Part shown: positions 33,910 to 47,346 of the stretch, one piece after another
How positions within the stretch are numbered: the first letter of the stretch is position 1
Layout: every line of letters starts with the position of its first letter
NCBI GenBank assembly: GCA_030248215.1
Contig: JASANG010000627.1
Span: forward strand, 310,001 to 374,000
DNA: 64,000 nucleotides
Source of the DNA: Enoplolaimus lenunculus
Lineage: Eukaryota; Nematoda; Enoplea; Enoplida; Thoracostomopsidae
Reading direction: 5' to 3'
The notes under the pieces: model-generated
Told to the model about the DNA's origin: nothing
Seen by the model: the letters and a program-made list of their open reading frames with translations, nothing else
Database searches by the model: none
Translations under genes and position numbers: made by a program

Positions 33910-36900
33910 ATGATTATAGTGCCGCGTTCTGTGGGGCGGACAAAGTTCGTTAACTATCCTGAAGAAATAAGCACTGTAAGTACCTTTTAAATTTCAGCCG
34001 TAAGTATTGTAAAATTATCAATTTTCACAACTCTGCCTTGTTATTATTAACGTTATAAAACCAGAGACAGTTGTTTAGTTACACTTTTTCACCGAGAGCA
34101 TAAGTATTTTCAGTATTTATATTTGTTCATTCATTTTTAGATCATACAATATTAATATTCGTGATTTTCGAATTGGTTTCCGTTATTATTTGCTGGCTAA
34201 CTATATGCATATCATGGTTTTTTCAAAAAATTGAGTGTTAATGAAGTATTTACCAGTACAGATGTTTTCAATTTTGTTACTTTTAGTCGTACAGACGTCG
34301 ACTTTTCGTCAAAGACTTTCACGTTCATTTGCTCGATATTGAACACTACTGCAACCAAATATTGCACAAAATATTGCGGCCACTTGAAATTCGTATATTC
34401 GGCAAACACAAAACATCGCTACGACGGAAAAAAGCGTCAAAACGGCTGAAAAGTCGAATTTTTCAACTGCAAAAGGTGCAACTGAAAACGACAGGAAATT
34501 TTTTCCAGTCTTTGTGAACGACTTGATTTAGCGATTTATTCTTCAAACTAACCTTAAAAGCAGTTTGGTTTAACGATCCTTTTACGTTTGGATTTGATCT
34601 TGTTAAACACCAATAATTCCCCTTGTTCGCTATACCGAAACTTAAACTCTGCAAACATGCACAAGAATGATTATATAGATTTTGTCTTAATATATATTTT
34701 CAGGCTGGTATCGAAAATGTTCTAACCATTACCAGTGGTTCGCAGTATCAAAGAACGACTATAGCAGAAGTCGCAGCATTCTTTCGACTTCGTGAATCGC
34801 TTATCTGCCTGAGCGGTACATTACGGTGGGAACAAGTAATCGGCAGTTGGCTGGCGAACGCACATTTAGGCTACGTAAAGCACGTAATCGCGAATTTAAG
34901 TGAATACTTTGTGAGCATTGATGTACTGGTGAATACAATTCCGGTAATATGGGAACCGACGCAAGCAGAGCTATTGCAACCGGAAGTAGGGATTAAAGCG
35001 GATGTACCAGGACGGTTGATTGCGGATGCTGAACTGCTGGAAGGACGTCAGCGTGATAGAAGCCGGAGGAGTTCGGTGCAACGCGCTGATTACCGACTGC
35101 CGATTACAGAACAGGAACGGCGAGAAAGAGAGACATCGTTTGAGTAAGAGTTTGTTTTTTGTACCCATCACAGTAGACATATTATGAGCTGGTGAAAATT
35201 CATAATTTAGAACGCTGACGTTTGGTAAACTTAGTTTAGTTTAGGATTAAGCTTACACTAGTGACCCGAAAAACAAAGTGAGGTAATAAGACTCAGGAGT
35301 CCCAATTGCGTCTCTGAATCAACTAATTCCTGTCCGTACTTATGTAGATAGATTTCTAACGCTTAAATTAAAGTCCATGAAAGTTAATTACCGTAACTCG
35401 ATAAAGCAAATGCTTCCTTAACTGAATATTATTCAGAACGAGTTTGATTACTAAAAATATATGCTACTTATATTTTTAGCAGTAAGCTCAAGGTTTGCAA
35501 GCATATTGCTAAAACAACGTGGTTAAATAACAGCTAATGACCTAAAGTGAAAGGTATGGGAATAAATAAAGCTCAAGAGGGCGAGTTGAAAAATATATAG
35601 CAGCCTATTCCTGAATAACAAGAAATATAATCTCTAGAATGGCGAAATAAATATCAGTTACCTTCGGGTCACTACAATGACCTTAGATAAGAAATAAGAT
35701 GACACTAAAGGAATAAAGAAAACTTTTACCTCCTGTGAAATCAGCATTCGTGTATGGGGTGTAAATTTAAGTTTAGCAGCAGAAGCGAGTTGTTATTCGC
35801 ATTATTCAATATCAAATGTCCAGTCGCGAAATTAATTATATCCTACGTATAAAGTAAGGTATTAATTATGAAATCGAGTATCGTTCAATATTTAAATAAT
35901 TCTGAAGCCATTTTTGTATTTTGCAGTTCATCCTCTGAAGACGATAGCGAAAGTAGTGTACGTTCTCATCGCAGTCGTGGCAAACGGCGTAAACGTAGCC
36001 GCTCTAGACGCAAAAGACGCCGTCTTCGTAAAGAACGACTACAAGCAGGAGGGGATGTTGATAATGGACCCTCTAATTCGTCTTTATTGGTGAACCCGAA
36101 TGTGTCTGATACTGAGTATTCCGCTCCGAAACCTAATCCACCGGATCGGATCGATACTGACAAACAAACTGAAGTGACGGGTAAACTTGAGAGTATTGTA
36201 AAAATTAATTCATTTCGACATAAGTTGGAATATTTTGTGCTGTAAAGTGTATAATTTTAAGTTTCTATGAAATAGTTATCTGTAAAGATGGACACTGGAT
36301 ATCCTTATATGAAATATATCCGGATATGTGTCTTTAATGAAATATGCATCCGGATATTCGCCGTATATCCAAAAAGCTATTGTGTAAATTTATTTAATAA
36401 TCTGTATTGTTTCACGACTAAAGTAGCTGGAGCTGGCGGAAACAGTCTGTATTCAAACCTCAGTCAGAATATTGAACTAAATGCTTGATGTCTTTTGTGA
36501 GTAGATTTGGTTTTTTCGGTGTGTGTATATATTGTTTGTAAAAATTTAAAGCTGTTTGACTTTGGTTTTTTGCCAATCATAGTTACTGCATGCCGAGAAA
36601 AATTTTTATAATATAGTGTGATATTGAGAACAAGTTAAGCGCCACATTTATCTGTTACAAAATTAAAATTTTTCTATCGCTTACAAAATTTATTATTTTT
36701 AAGACAAAGTATTTAAAAAATTAATAGTAAATGCGCTAAACTAGTAATCCAACGCAAAAAATGACACAATTTCACTGCGGCGCATCGCTTTTACGCAGTA
36801 ATTACGTGAAAAAATATAGATTTCTGAACTATTGAAAATACATTTTTCGTTCCTCAGTAGTCTATATAAGATCTCAGAAAACGAAAGTATATATTCAAAT

Positions 36901-39084
36901 CTTAAAAATTAAAATTTAATTGGAATCGGATGGGGGTGTGGGAGTGGGGTTATCAGTTGCCAAATCGGCATTATGTGCCAATATATTAAGATCAAAGCGG
37001 ATCCTGAAGATTTGGACCAATATTTCTTTTAACACTGTAACAACCAAAACATATTCCTAAGTTTAAGCCTCCGCACGCAATAAACACAAGTCCGAAACAA
37101 AGCTTAAGCCTCAAAAAAATTATTCTAAAATATAACTCTATTTCGGTCTTGTGAGAAAACCCCGATAGAAATTTTTGTGATAAAGTGGTAAGGTCCCTCA
37201 GTTTTTTGTAAAAGATGATATGGTCCCTACTTTACAATTGTTTCAACCAACAGAAAGTTTTTGTAAAAAAATGATAAGGTCCCTCATTACCTTACAATTT
37301 TTCTCCGTCAGAAATTATTTTGTAAAAAATGACAAGGTCCCCACCTTACAATTTTTCGCTGTCAGAAAATTTCTTGAAGAATTGCATTTCAAAACATTAA
37401 CCAGCCCTACCCCGTCAGAAATTTCTGGATCCGACTCTCAATACGAAGTACTACTAAAAGTAACATGGGCTGATGTTTGTACGATTTAGTGTAAGTATAT
37501 TTCAATGTGGTTCTTTCTTATTGGAACATAGAACGACTCATGTATTTATAGTTCGAGGGAAAGGTGACATTCGATAGAATCTCTTTGCAGTGCAGAATGA
37601 TAATCGGAATTCAGTTTTCTAGTCGGAAATCGGATCGGAATTTTAAATTTAAATGTTTTTGCTTTTGTAAGTTTTTCAAATCGCAAGATAAAAACATTTA
37701 TTTTGTTCTCGCAGTTTTTGTTTGGCATGAGTTTTCATCCTGAATATAAAGTCCTTCAAATTACGTTTTTCTGCAATTTGTTTCCCTTACTTTTCATAGC
37801 CTCAAAGGGCTCATGTAATGATAAGGGGCGGAACGTTTTTCTATGGGACTGCAATAGAATAAGCTTTAGCTTTAGACTAATTTTTTGCTTGGCTTAGGCT
37901 TAGGCGTAGACTTAGGAATTAGCTTATAATACTGTTCCGCCCCTGTTCTTTACATTGGCCGTCTCAAAGCATGGTGTTGGTGTGCTATACTAAGTGAAAA
38001 TTTGAAATGGCGCTGGCAGAAACCTATCCATACTCAATCATATCGAAATTCCGGCAGCGGAATTACTCAGTAATGATTATAACTACGTTAGAACCTCTTT
38101 GCTGAAAAGCAACGTTTTCAGTTAAGAGATACATTGTCTGAAACACAATGGGAAACTTACTGCTTTATAAAATTTATTAAGTTGAAAGAAACTTACCGTC
38201 TTGAAGTTGCCGGAAGCTCTCATATAAAATCGCGAAAGTCCGATCTATGTAGCCTAAGATTCGAACGATTAAATTATTAACACTTAAAAGAGTGCAAAAG
38301 TTAATCTATTTAAAGCCAAGAGTGCATAATACAAGAGTATGCAACTCTTGGGGTTCGGCATGGTACAAAATCTACCACCGAGTGTTGCGCTTTGGTCGAC
38401 CCTCTTGTATAAGGAGGGGTAGCTGATGTTTGAAACGTGCATTTGTTATGCTTTTTAAAAGTGTAATCCCAGTATGTTTACAATATTGAAATATTTGAAT
38501 GAGTGAAATTGAAAAAATTGTCAAACTTGACCACCTAATATTGGAGTCGGACAAAAATGCAACGTGCGCTGGGTAAAATCTTTTGTACACAGAATGATGT
38601 ACCCAGTAGCACACTCTTGTTGAAAACATTATCTGCACTTGATAAAAACCAACTATTTTTGAATTCAAGTAATAACCAATCCATGAAGTAATTTTTTTAG
38701 ATTGTCACGGTAAGCTAAGTTAATGCTTTAAGATAAATAAATTTTATTTCAGGAACAAATGATCAAGAATATGATGCCGAAACAATTGCTCCAATTCGAT
38801 TCATGGAGTCAAGGGTTCAGTTCTTCACCCAACTGGTTGCAAACATTCTAGATGCAATTTCGTTACTCGTTGAAAAACTCAAAGATCCAACTCAAGTATG
38901 GTATCATGATACGCGCTATTTGAATGTGTTTACGATTAAATTTCAAGAAATTAAACGCCGACTACCCGAACTGTATTTACTTGAACCTGTGCCGCCTTTA
39001 AAGTATTTAGAAGAAGTGATTCCGATTGATTTTATGGGCTCAATACAAACATTTGGTCCTGAAACAAAACAATTATTTCTTTGA
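33910..39084 (+). CDS. Unrecognised 363-residue protein with basic Arg/Ser segment, 4 exons
   Basis: Modelled exons: 33910-33975, 34704-35143, 35927-36180, 38753-39084. Phases fit (0, 2, 1), and the sum is 1092 bases. The N terminus reads MIIVPRSVGRTKFVNYPEEI, then a helix-rich region (about 23-100; AEVAAFFRLRESL, LANAHLGYVKHVIANL). A charged linker follows. Around 170-208 an acidic SSSEDDSES patch precedes a dense Arg/Lys stretch (GKRRKRSRSRRKRRRLRKER), which could act as a nuclear signal or bind nucleic acid. The last 110 residues look folded and helical (FMESRVQFFTQLVANIL, VWYHDTRYLNVFTIKFQEI, PPLKYLEEVIPIDFMG). Codon use and sharp splice junctions (GTAAGT, GTAAGA, GTAAAC) support a real gene. 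I do not recognise the family. A pyrimidine-poor TTTCAG lies just before the ATG. AATAAA follows at 39131-39136. Confidence 0.78.
35259..35674. mobile_element. TIR element, TAGTGACCCGAA ends
   Basis: The left end is TAGTGACCCGAA and the right end is TTCGGGTCACTA. The interior resembles 54750-55184 (ends TATTGACCCGAATAAGAGG), 43170-43580 and the partial 47755-47955. Shared blocks include ATAAATATCAGT near the right end. Ends of this form with a flanking TA fit a Tc1/mariner-type MITE, but that assignment is tentative. It lies in intron 2 of the unrecognised gene. Confidence 0.65.
37170..37380. repeat. Decayed tandem repeat, about 59-bp unit
   Basis: TTTTGTAAAAAATGATAAGG, then TCCC..TTACAATTTTTC..GTCAGAAA, recurs about 3.5 times (near 37203, 37258 and 37318). 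The same words occur once in the GGATCCAG element at about 54650-54715, so this looks like internal expansion of a copy of that element. It lies in intron 3 of the unrecognised gene. Confidence 0.75.
37820..37967 (-). mobile_element. GCCTAAGC family element, reverse orientation
   Basis: It reads TTTTTTGCTTGGCTTAGGCT, then TAGGCGTAGACTTAGG and CCCCTGTTCTTTACATTGGC, the reverse complement of the left half of 32740-32895. It lies in intron 3 of the unrecognised gene. Confidence 0.55.
38325..38625. mobile_element. GTGCAACTC-family MITE copy
   Basis: The left end is CAAGAGTATGCAACTCTTGG, then GGCATGGTACAAAAT. The right end contains ATGTACCCAGTAGCACACTC, then TTG. The middle differs from the 16528-16842 copy. 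It ends about 130 bases before the last exon of the unrecognised gene. Confidence 0.6.
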
Positions 39085-39130
39085 AATGTTAATTTGGATT
39101 GTACGAAGTGGATTCAGTAATAATGTCAAA

Positions 39131-39136
39131 AATAAA
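39131..39136 (+). promoter_or_regulatory. Poly(A) signal candidate
   Basis: AATAAA lies 46 bases after the stop codon of the 363-residue gene. Confidence 0.45.
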
Positions 39137-42100
39137 ACGTTATTTGAAACGCTTTTCACGTACCAAACAGCATCTTTCAGAACTCGCTTTTGTAATTGGA
39201 TAAACATTTTACCCCGGTGGTTTGTCTATAATCCAGATTTAACAAATAGCTTAAACTAAATTTGTAAAAAATTTCAACTGTTATTAATATTATTATTATT
39301 ATTATTCGCTTTGTGTTAAAACGCTATTTAGAACTTAAAGACAGAAGTTGAAATTTTCTCCATTTACCCCTTCTTTCACGTGATTTTTTTCTATTCCATC
39401 TTCAATCCACTTTAAACCTAGAATTTTACAACGACTAATGGAGTGAGAGGCATTTACCATCAACACCCAGCTATAGGAACTTATCGCTAGAGTCCGATGG
39501 ATCTCTTACGTCTTGTGGAGATTTTGTTCTACGCATTATGTTGTAACCGTTTTATACACAGTGCGTTGTGCATTATTTCACTTATACACACATTGCGCTG
39601 AGTAACTCACAGCCAACTCTACGTGAGATGAGAAGGGGTTAAACGTTAAACAATATTGTCTAAATTTTTGAGCTTTGCGATTTTGTTCCGCCAAACTTTC
39701 GTCGGATGTAATACACAACCAAATTAGTATTTTCTTGGCCACATCTCTTTTTCGCTTCAGAATATTATGTAGTCACGGAGCGGTCTACATTTGCCGTAGC
39801 TAAAATACTTCAAATATCTCTTAAGCTGTTGTTTGCACGCAAATGTTTTTGGTTCAAATCGTAATAATAAATTGGGTTCGTGGTATATACACATATTTAA
39901 AGCTACAACGAAAGACAACGTTGAAATACTTTTCGGACACAAATGTTTCGAGTTTTAGAATAATTATTTGGTTTGTCGCAAAAGCACGCAGGTTCTGCAT
40001 TTTTGAGTAGTGCAGGGAAACTGTGTCAGTGGGAAAGCTATGAAATTCTTATCATGGATTATCAAATACTTGCATGATTTACATACACAAACCCGTAATT
40101 TATGCATATATATATTTTTTTTGATTTAACGAAATCACATCACATAGTAAGCATTATTGCTTACCGGAACTGAATGGTCAAAAGGCCGTTACTTGCGGTT
40201 AGGATTTCATACAGTCCCAATGTGGGAGTATAGGGACGGATCCAGCCGGAGGTGACGTTTATGATATAACCCCATTTCGTATTAAGCAAAACATTTAAAA
40301 ATTCAAAAATGCTACGAATCCGGACCCCGCGTTCGCCAAGTTTATGCGTTAAGGTATGGCTTTGGTTCCGTGGATCCTAGCCTGCAAATTCGCCTTATTT
40401 TTTCCTGCATCCACTCCTAAAGTGTGTTACATTTTTTCTGACACATTTATTGACATATGGACGTGTTTGTTGTATTCTTATTTACCTGTAGTTTACTGTT
40501 TACCAAATCTGGTTTAAACTATTATGAGCATTCTAATTTATAAACGGTTCCGTTTCAAAAGTTCGCGCTTATTACGGTAGTAAACTGATGTGTAACGAGG
40601 GGTGGCGTAGCTTGCTACGGATATCTCGGCTCCTTGTTAAACATTTTTTGATGACAGTAAAGATTCTATGTTCGCTAAATTGGGGGTTTTTTGCTTCCGC
40701 ATAAAAATGGTCTTATACCCTCCATAAAACGATTGCATTTAGCAAAAACAACTAAAAATATTTCAAATTTTAATTGTGATCCCAAGCCATAAAATGGGTG
40801 ACATCTTAGATTGAACCTAATTTCAAAGTGTTGAACTTATAATTAACAAGTTTCTGCCAGGGTTTCGAATATTGTAGTAGTAAGTACTGCCTGCGGCTCC
40901 ATTTTTTACATTTTTGCTGGATTTCAGGCAAGAAAATATTCCCAACCAACAAAACGAATCACCCCCACACAATTTTGCAGCGATCAACTTGTACCTGCAA
41001 CTTGTATCTGCGATCTGTAAGATATATTTCAACAAGAATTTGCAGCTATGTAACTTTTGTTCAAACAAGTTGCAGCTGTCACTTGTCACAGCAAAAAACT
41101 TGCACGTGTGAATATTAAAGCTTAAGACAGATTTTTAGCACGGAATTTACGATTTTGTATCCAGACACTTTTTGAAACTAAAAATACATTTCGAAGCAAC
41201 AAAGGTCAATCCAACTTTATCAAAAGTTGCAATGCTAGGAAACGGTGTTTAGGGATTCCAACTAAAACGTTCATCTAGAAACTATATAGCATTTAGGCTC
41301 GTAGCGTCTATCTAAAGTAAAAGCATAGAGTAGCCTTGACCAAAAAAACACAACTGATCAGTGCTTCTTTCACTGGTGAACTTTATTCTTCTGCTTAAAG
41401 AGTACGAGCTTGAAAAGTATTTCTAAACGCAGTACAGACTACCTACTTTTATAAAAGCATATGTTGCTTATATAAGCGTCACAAGTATTCATGTACACAT
41501 CATGGTTTAGGGAACACAGAGAACACAAAAGCCGGAGCGAATACTCTGCTACTAGTTTGGTTGGGGTGAACGCCCCGTTTAGAAAGCCATACTGCCGTGT
41601 TTGTGTGCCGAAGACAGAAAGATCGTTAGCGAGTCACCAACCAAAGAAAGAAAATAAAACAAACAAGCTGCCAGTATGGAACGGGGGAAGCGAAACGGGG
41701 GTTGAAAACAAAAATATAACCTTCCTAAAAGCGTTGTCGTCAACATGCAAAGACAACATAGAGACAAGATACTTCTTTCGGTCGTTCAGGCTCATGTTTG
41801 TAGTCCACAACATATATTATAAGCTTTGTAGTCTTTACATAAACACTTCTATATATTTCTTGGTTTATATTTTTGCTTATATATGTTTCGGAAGAGTACG
41901 TAAGTTCAAGCATATATATTCAGTAAGTCATTAGTTTAGCGTGCGGATAGCGCGAGTATTCTGGGATTTTGAGTCAATCACGAACTAAGAGGGTATTATA
42001 CTATTGGTATAAAAGCTCATCTCTATGAAAAAATTATATATTCGTCGGCGCCGGTATGATGATACCGATTCCGACTGTTGTACACTGTACCCCACATTTT

Positions 42101-42232
42101 ACCCTTAGGTTTAGGAAAATACTAGCCCAACCTTGCTTAGGCTTAAATTTTTATTCCTAGTTTTTAATGTAGGGAAAGTATACAAGTGTCCTGGTCCGTT
42201 TGATGCAACTGGGGACCATTAAGGGTACCGGT

Positions 42233-42353
42233 ATACTTTTGATGACGTCCGTCACCGTGCGTACGTGAGTTACTCACAAACCATACCGTACGATGGTGAC
42301 AGACGATGACGGACTGCGGCGGACGGCAGCGCACAGCAAGTATAGCGATACTC
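42233..42353. mobile_element. Harbinger-like MITE, third copy
   Basis: It starts GGGTACCGGTATACTTTTGA and ends AAGTATAGCGATACTC. The interior has CACCGTGCGTACG and ACCGTACG words as in the other copies. The flanking triplets are TAA and TAG. Confidence 0.7.
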
Positions 42354-43169
42354 TAGCACAGGGCCGTAGGCAGGAGGGGTCAAGGGGGCCATGGCACCAC
42401 AGTGGTTTTGGAAAAATTTCCTTTTTCACTATGATCCCCTGTGCGCCGTTTGTGTAGTGACTGTTTTTGTACGATTAATACACTAGGTATATATTTAAAG
42501 TATTTATATGCCCCCCGAAACGAAAATCCTGGCTACGCCGATGCACTATCAGGGTATAGTCCTAAGTATGAAGTATAACAGTGACCCCGCCATCGCAGAA
42601 TATATGACTTCCCTAAACGTAGCTAAGTTCGGACAACATTCTTTGAATAAAAACAAAACCAAAAGAAAGCGTTTCATGAGAGCTCACATGGATTAGACCT
42701 TGGTTGGGAAAGTTGAGAAACTCTGATATTTTGTGTATATATAAAGTACTTCATGTTCTTTATATCTTGTAGTGTATTATATTTTCGGCTTACGAGAGAC
42801 GTTTTAAGTTTAGACGAACTAGCTTCAAAACATTAGATGAAGAGTATTTTGTGATTACTTTGAGATGTAACAACCAGCGGGTAAAATCACAGTTGCCAAA
42901 AGTGGAAATAATTGTTAATAGCTTTCAAATGATATCAGTTAAGCGATTATTGAGAATCTCGGGTTTATCTTGACGGTAATGATTATAAAACATGAGATTG
43001 GCCAAAAACTTATATTTGCGGGTTCTGTGCTTGCAAAGGTTGAACATTATGGCGATTCCATTTTTATTTCTTTCTTCGTCTGAGATGTGTTGCTCATATA
43101 TTACTTGCATTTAGTTGGTCATAGTATACTCTATGAGTTAAAGGGTTAATGTTGAAGAATATAGCTTAG

Positions 43170-43580
43170 AGCCGGATGACCAATAAACAGTTTGGGATCC
43201 TTTCGTTGTGTGTCAGAGTGAATAGCACGGTATATCCCTAATTAAAGGCTGTTAATTGATGGAGTCCGAAAATCTTAATTAGTGTTCATGAATGTCAATT
43301 ATATTTTTAACACAGTACACAACTACTGGTTCCTGGGCCAAATGAAGTTCAATGCAAGGCTATATTCGAAGAAGCATACTTCTAGTTTCTTAAGTCTAGT
43401 TTTATGTTAGTAACTTAAATTATAGAGACTGCGCTCCGAGTAAAATAGGGAGTTGAAATAACAAGAGAACGGTTAATAATAGATAACAGCCCGTAATAAA
43501 TGATAGTCCGTAATCGAAAGACAACAGGATGCTTCCCGGTGAACCAAAATAAACATCAGTCCTCCGTTATTTGGTTCGCT
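43170..43580. mobile_element. TIR element copy, GACCCGAA family, diverged
   Basis: Blocks shared with 54750-55184 include TATATCCCTAAT, GATGGAGTCC, ATGTCAATTA, GATAACAGCCCGTAA, GTCCGTAATCGAAAGACAA and ATAAACATCAGTCC, in the same order. The ends are degraded (right end TTTGGTTCGCTA). Confidence 0.55.
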
Positions 43581-45437
43581 ACAAGTAGACAGTTTCTTAA
43601 CGAATTTTTATGAGCTGGCCTAAAATTCTATTAAATTTTGTATATATACAAAAATTAGTAAAATGGTTAACGTTAAAAAAATTAATTCATTTATGAAAAA
43701 GTGGAAAATTGAATACTTGGAAATAGAAATCATTGTTTGGGCGCAGTAAACGCAAACATTTTACATCCGAAGGCAGATCTTTTGTTATTTTGTATAAGTA
43801 AATGCTTTGGCCGTGTTCTATGACGTAAAAATTTGTCAAAAATTAAATTAATGTTTCTTTAAGGTTTTACTTGACTCAAATTCTAGTTTGCAGAAGCATA
43901 GTGCAAACATAATTGCACTTAACGTTTTGCCGTATGCTTTTTTCGAAGGTATCTGCGTAGTGAATGCGCTACTATGTGCGTTATAGGGCCAAAAGATACA
44001 AAAAAATTAAAACTTTTACTAGTATATATTATTTAAAGTTCTCGTTTATAAAAGAGGTATTTTATATATCGAGTTAAAATTATTTAAGCAACAACTGATA
44101 TTTGCAATGCAGTTGTATAACAGGCGAAGCAAAGAAGCACTACCTTATTATAGAGACACAGAGAGAGAGAGTTTGAAAACTACTTTAAGTCCATTTTAAT
44201 AGCAAAATGAAGACAAAATTTAAATTTTTCGTTCCCAACGAATATTGTTGTAAAAGGTATGTTGCTCTATGTAGCAAGCAACTACGACTGAGAATGCAAA
44301 AAGATTTTAGCGCAGTAGCGACAACGGTTTTAGACTTAAAATTTAGTGCTAATATACCGAAAACTAAAAGCGTATCGAGATAGTTTGTTTCAAGGAAGCT
44401 TATTCTTTTTATTTGAAACTTTTCTTACTTCAGCTTACTTTAGAACGCTGTGGAACGAGAAACAGCTGACAGTAAACAATGCATGGTGTAAATGAAAAGT
44501 TTGATATTTCAATTTTGGACTAGGATTACTCGAATGAAACAAATTTTGAAATAGACGCTCGCGTGTACATGTTTTAATTTATTTCAAGCAGTATATGAAA
44601 TTGCAAATTGGCAAACTCTAGTACGGTTTTCATAGTGACAATGTATTCGTATAGTTTTCTGAGGCTTTTTAATGCCAATTTGAAACCAACTTTAGAACGG
44701 TTTGCTAAATGTAGGATATATAATTCATAGCCACTTTCTAATTTATACGAATTCAGTTACGATTGTGAAATCTGTAGATCGCTTTTCTTAAATTTAAGAC
44801 AAATGTTTTTAAATTGTTCAATATTGTTAAAGTATAAGATAATGTCATCAGTGTGTCGAGCTTGACGCTTCTTTGCTAGTCTATTTGTATTCTTCATATA
44901 GTTATATTTTCAGTAGTAATGACTAATTCCTACAACCAAACTCAAGAATCTATATCAACACGCTGTAACCTTTTTGCTTTAAAGAACTGAATATTTGAGC
45001 AAATATAAATATACTCGAAACAGTAAATATACATTATTGCTGCTAGCTTTTGCATTATGGCCGAGTTTAAAATTGCAGTACAGTTAGTAGTAACTTTTAA
45101 TGCAGTTTTAAACTATTGCACAATAATATCAACGTTTATGTTGTATACTGTGACAACGCTCGGCTAACATTTATTAAGCTTGTATATTTCTAACTTTTAC
45201 TCAAACTCTAAAATGAGACCACTATGATACTTTTAGTTCGAGTTTAAGCTAGTTTTCAATTTCTAGTATTGCAACATGCGGAATAGCGTCTGACTGCACC
45301 AACCAACTGGTATAATAGCAATGGACCATAATCACCACGGGACAACTGTAAGCCACATATTTATTTTTCGATCTATAATATGCCCAGAGCGAGTTGGGCA
45401 GAACTCGGATTCCGTCTGTATGCACTGCGTAGTGTAA

Positions 45438-45554
45438 GGGTTGTGCTATATATATACTTTATTGTGCCGCACGCCGCCGGATGCTGCCGCGCGCCGCCAA
45501 ACGCCGCTCTGCTGTGCCCTTGTCAGGCGGGGCACGGCGAGTATAGCGCAACCC
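45438..45554. mobile_element. Harbinger-like MITE, fourth copy
   Basis: It starts GGGTTGTGCTATATATATAC and ends GAGTATAGCGCAACCC. The interior is very GC-rich with repeated GCCGC/CGCCGC words, unlike the flanking AT-rich DNA. The 148-codon frame crossing it is an artefact of this GC-rich insert. Confidence 0.7.
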
Positions 45555-47117
45555 AAAATCCCCTATTCAAGTTGTGTGAGGAAGCCATAAACAAACCGCG
45601 TGCTGAGGAGACTCATTTTAGGTGTTTTCCGTTATCTTCTCGCCAGCCGTTGTTTCCTAAAAATGGTATAATTTTGCTAGTTGTGGCCTATTTGGCCTTC
45701 TCATGTCATCCCACTAATCATTTCACATCTAAATTTGAATTTTTGAAAAATTTGATTTTTAAGGTTCAAAGGCCCCTCTTGGGACACAAAGAAATTTTTG
45801 TCAATAACTTATCTGATCCTAATTAAATTCAAGTAGCATTGAAACTACAATTACTGTTACTAGCGAGATTGTGACCAGCAAACTGCAGAAGTCAGTTTTA
45901 GTTATGTGAAACATTTTTAGCGTGTACCGGATGCTTATCATGTGTTATAAAATGTTGATACATATACTTAATAGTAAAATAGTAATATAATTTTGGCAAC
46001 ACACTTAACATTTATCAACATTTTCCAGGTTCATACATTTCAATTTATCTGTTTGATTCTGAAAAAAACCCGTTCTTTCAGGTCGATTCAACGTTTCCAA
46101 AAAAGTCAAACCTACCCTGCTCGTACATCGCCCCTATACTCTCAGAAAGCCTCTCAGAAATACCTTGTTATATTTTTCTCTCTGGCTGAAGAGGAAAATT
46201 TTGATTCTGCAGAATCTTGTGCCAGTCACAACTAAAAATATTAATACGCGACACATTCTAGCATATTTACTGGCTCCCCAAGCGTATTTATCTGAGTCAG
46301 AGAGCAGCAGTGTATTGCTGCAATACGCTTTGAGAGGGGGGTACTCAAGACTTGTGGTATTTTAAAGATACAACACCCGACGATGGGAATGTAGCACTCT
46401 TTTTGAAAATCGATTATAAGCAGAAATTCTTCTCAAACCCAATACACAAAATATCACAAGAGCCACGCCGCCAGTAAAATAATATACATAGCAGTTTGCA
46501 ATTTTCTGCGCTTCAGAGTTATAAACATACGCTGTGTACCGTTTTCTTGCACTCCAAATTGCTTGCTAGCTTTGCTACCTCGCGCAAGCATCAGTGACGG
46601 ATCCAGAAATTTTCGACGGGGGGGGGGTGCCCGCGCGATATATAATGCTGAAAAATGTTCGCAAACGATGCCAGCAAGAAGCTAAACGCAATTTCAGTAC
46701 TCAATCTTAATGCAATCCGTTGGTTTTGACCAGAGTTGGATAAGGTCAAGGCCTGGGTGGCTCCCTTTGTATGGGCGTGTGTGACACACAGTGATTTCTT
46801 GCATACTCACTACAATTATTGCAGAGACTGCAAACAGAATACGATGAGATCTGGCAACAGAAAATACCCTTTCGCAAGCTTGCAGAATATACACGAGTAA
46901 AATATATTTGTTTTGCATTTTACGGTAACTCTTCTATATATTTGCCTCTGACAAAATGGTATTTATATCTTGAAAATTTTTTTCTGGTTTCACATTGACC
47001 AGAAAGCGTACAACTTCACCTAACCTGGTACTGCAATAAGACGTTATAAATTGTCTTGGTTCTGATGCAAATATGTATTACGGCTATACACTACAGAGAT
47101 AAATCTCATTTATGGCT

Positions 47118-47346
47118 CCAGAGCCCGAATTCTCAAGTGTGAGTAGCATCTATTACCAGTTGGTGATAGGTCTTGTAACTTTCGAGCCCGGGAAGGTTGA
47201 GGTTTGAAATTCAGCACATTTATTGCGATCGATTTTCGCTACTTCTATGCAAATTTTGAGATCTGCAAATGCAGCAGTCCGATAGTTTGAAAACCTATTA
47301 CTATCGGATGATAGGTGCTATGTGCATTTGAGAATATGGGCCCTGG
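47118..47346. mobile_element. Inverted-repeat MITE, CCAGRGCCC ends
   Basis: The left arm CCAGAGCCCGAATTCTCAAG, then TGTGAGTAGCATCTATTACC, is mirrored at the right by GCTATGTGCATTTGAGAATA, then TGGGCCCTGG. The arms are similar over about 60 bases. No clear target duplication was seen. Confidence 0.7.

Noticed and set aside
41491-41934. 147-codon plus-strand open frame
   Set aside because: Composition is Lys/Ser-rich then Tyr/Phe/Ile-rich as expected from AT-rich DNA. No motif, no convincing splice partners.
45380-45826. 148-codon plus-strand open frame
   Set aside because: Its middle is the GC-rich Harbinger-like MITE (45438-45554). The rest has no protein-like pattern.
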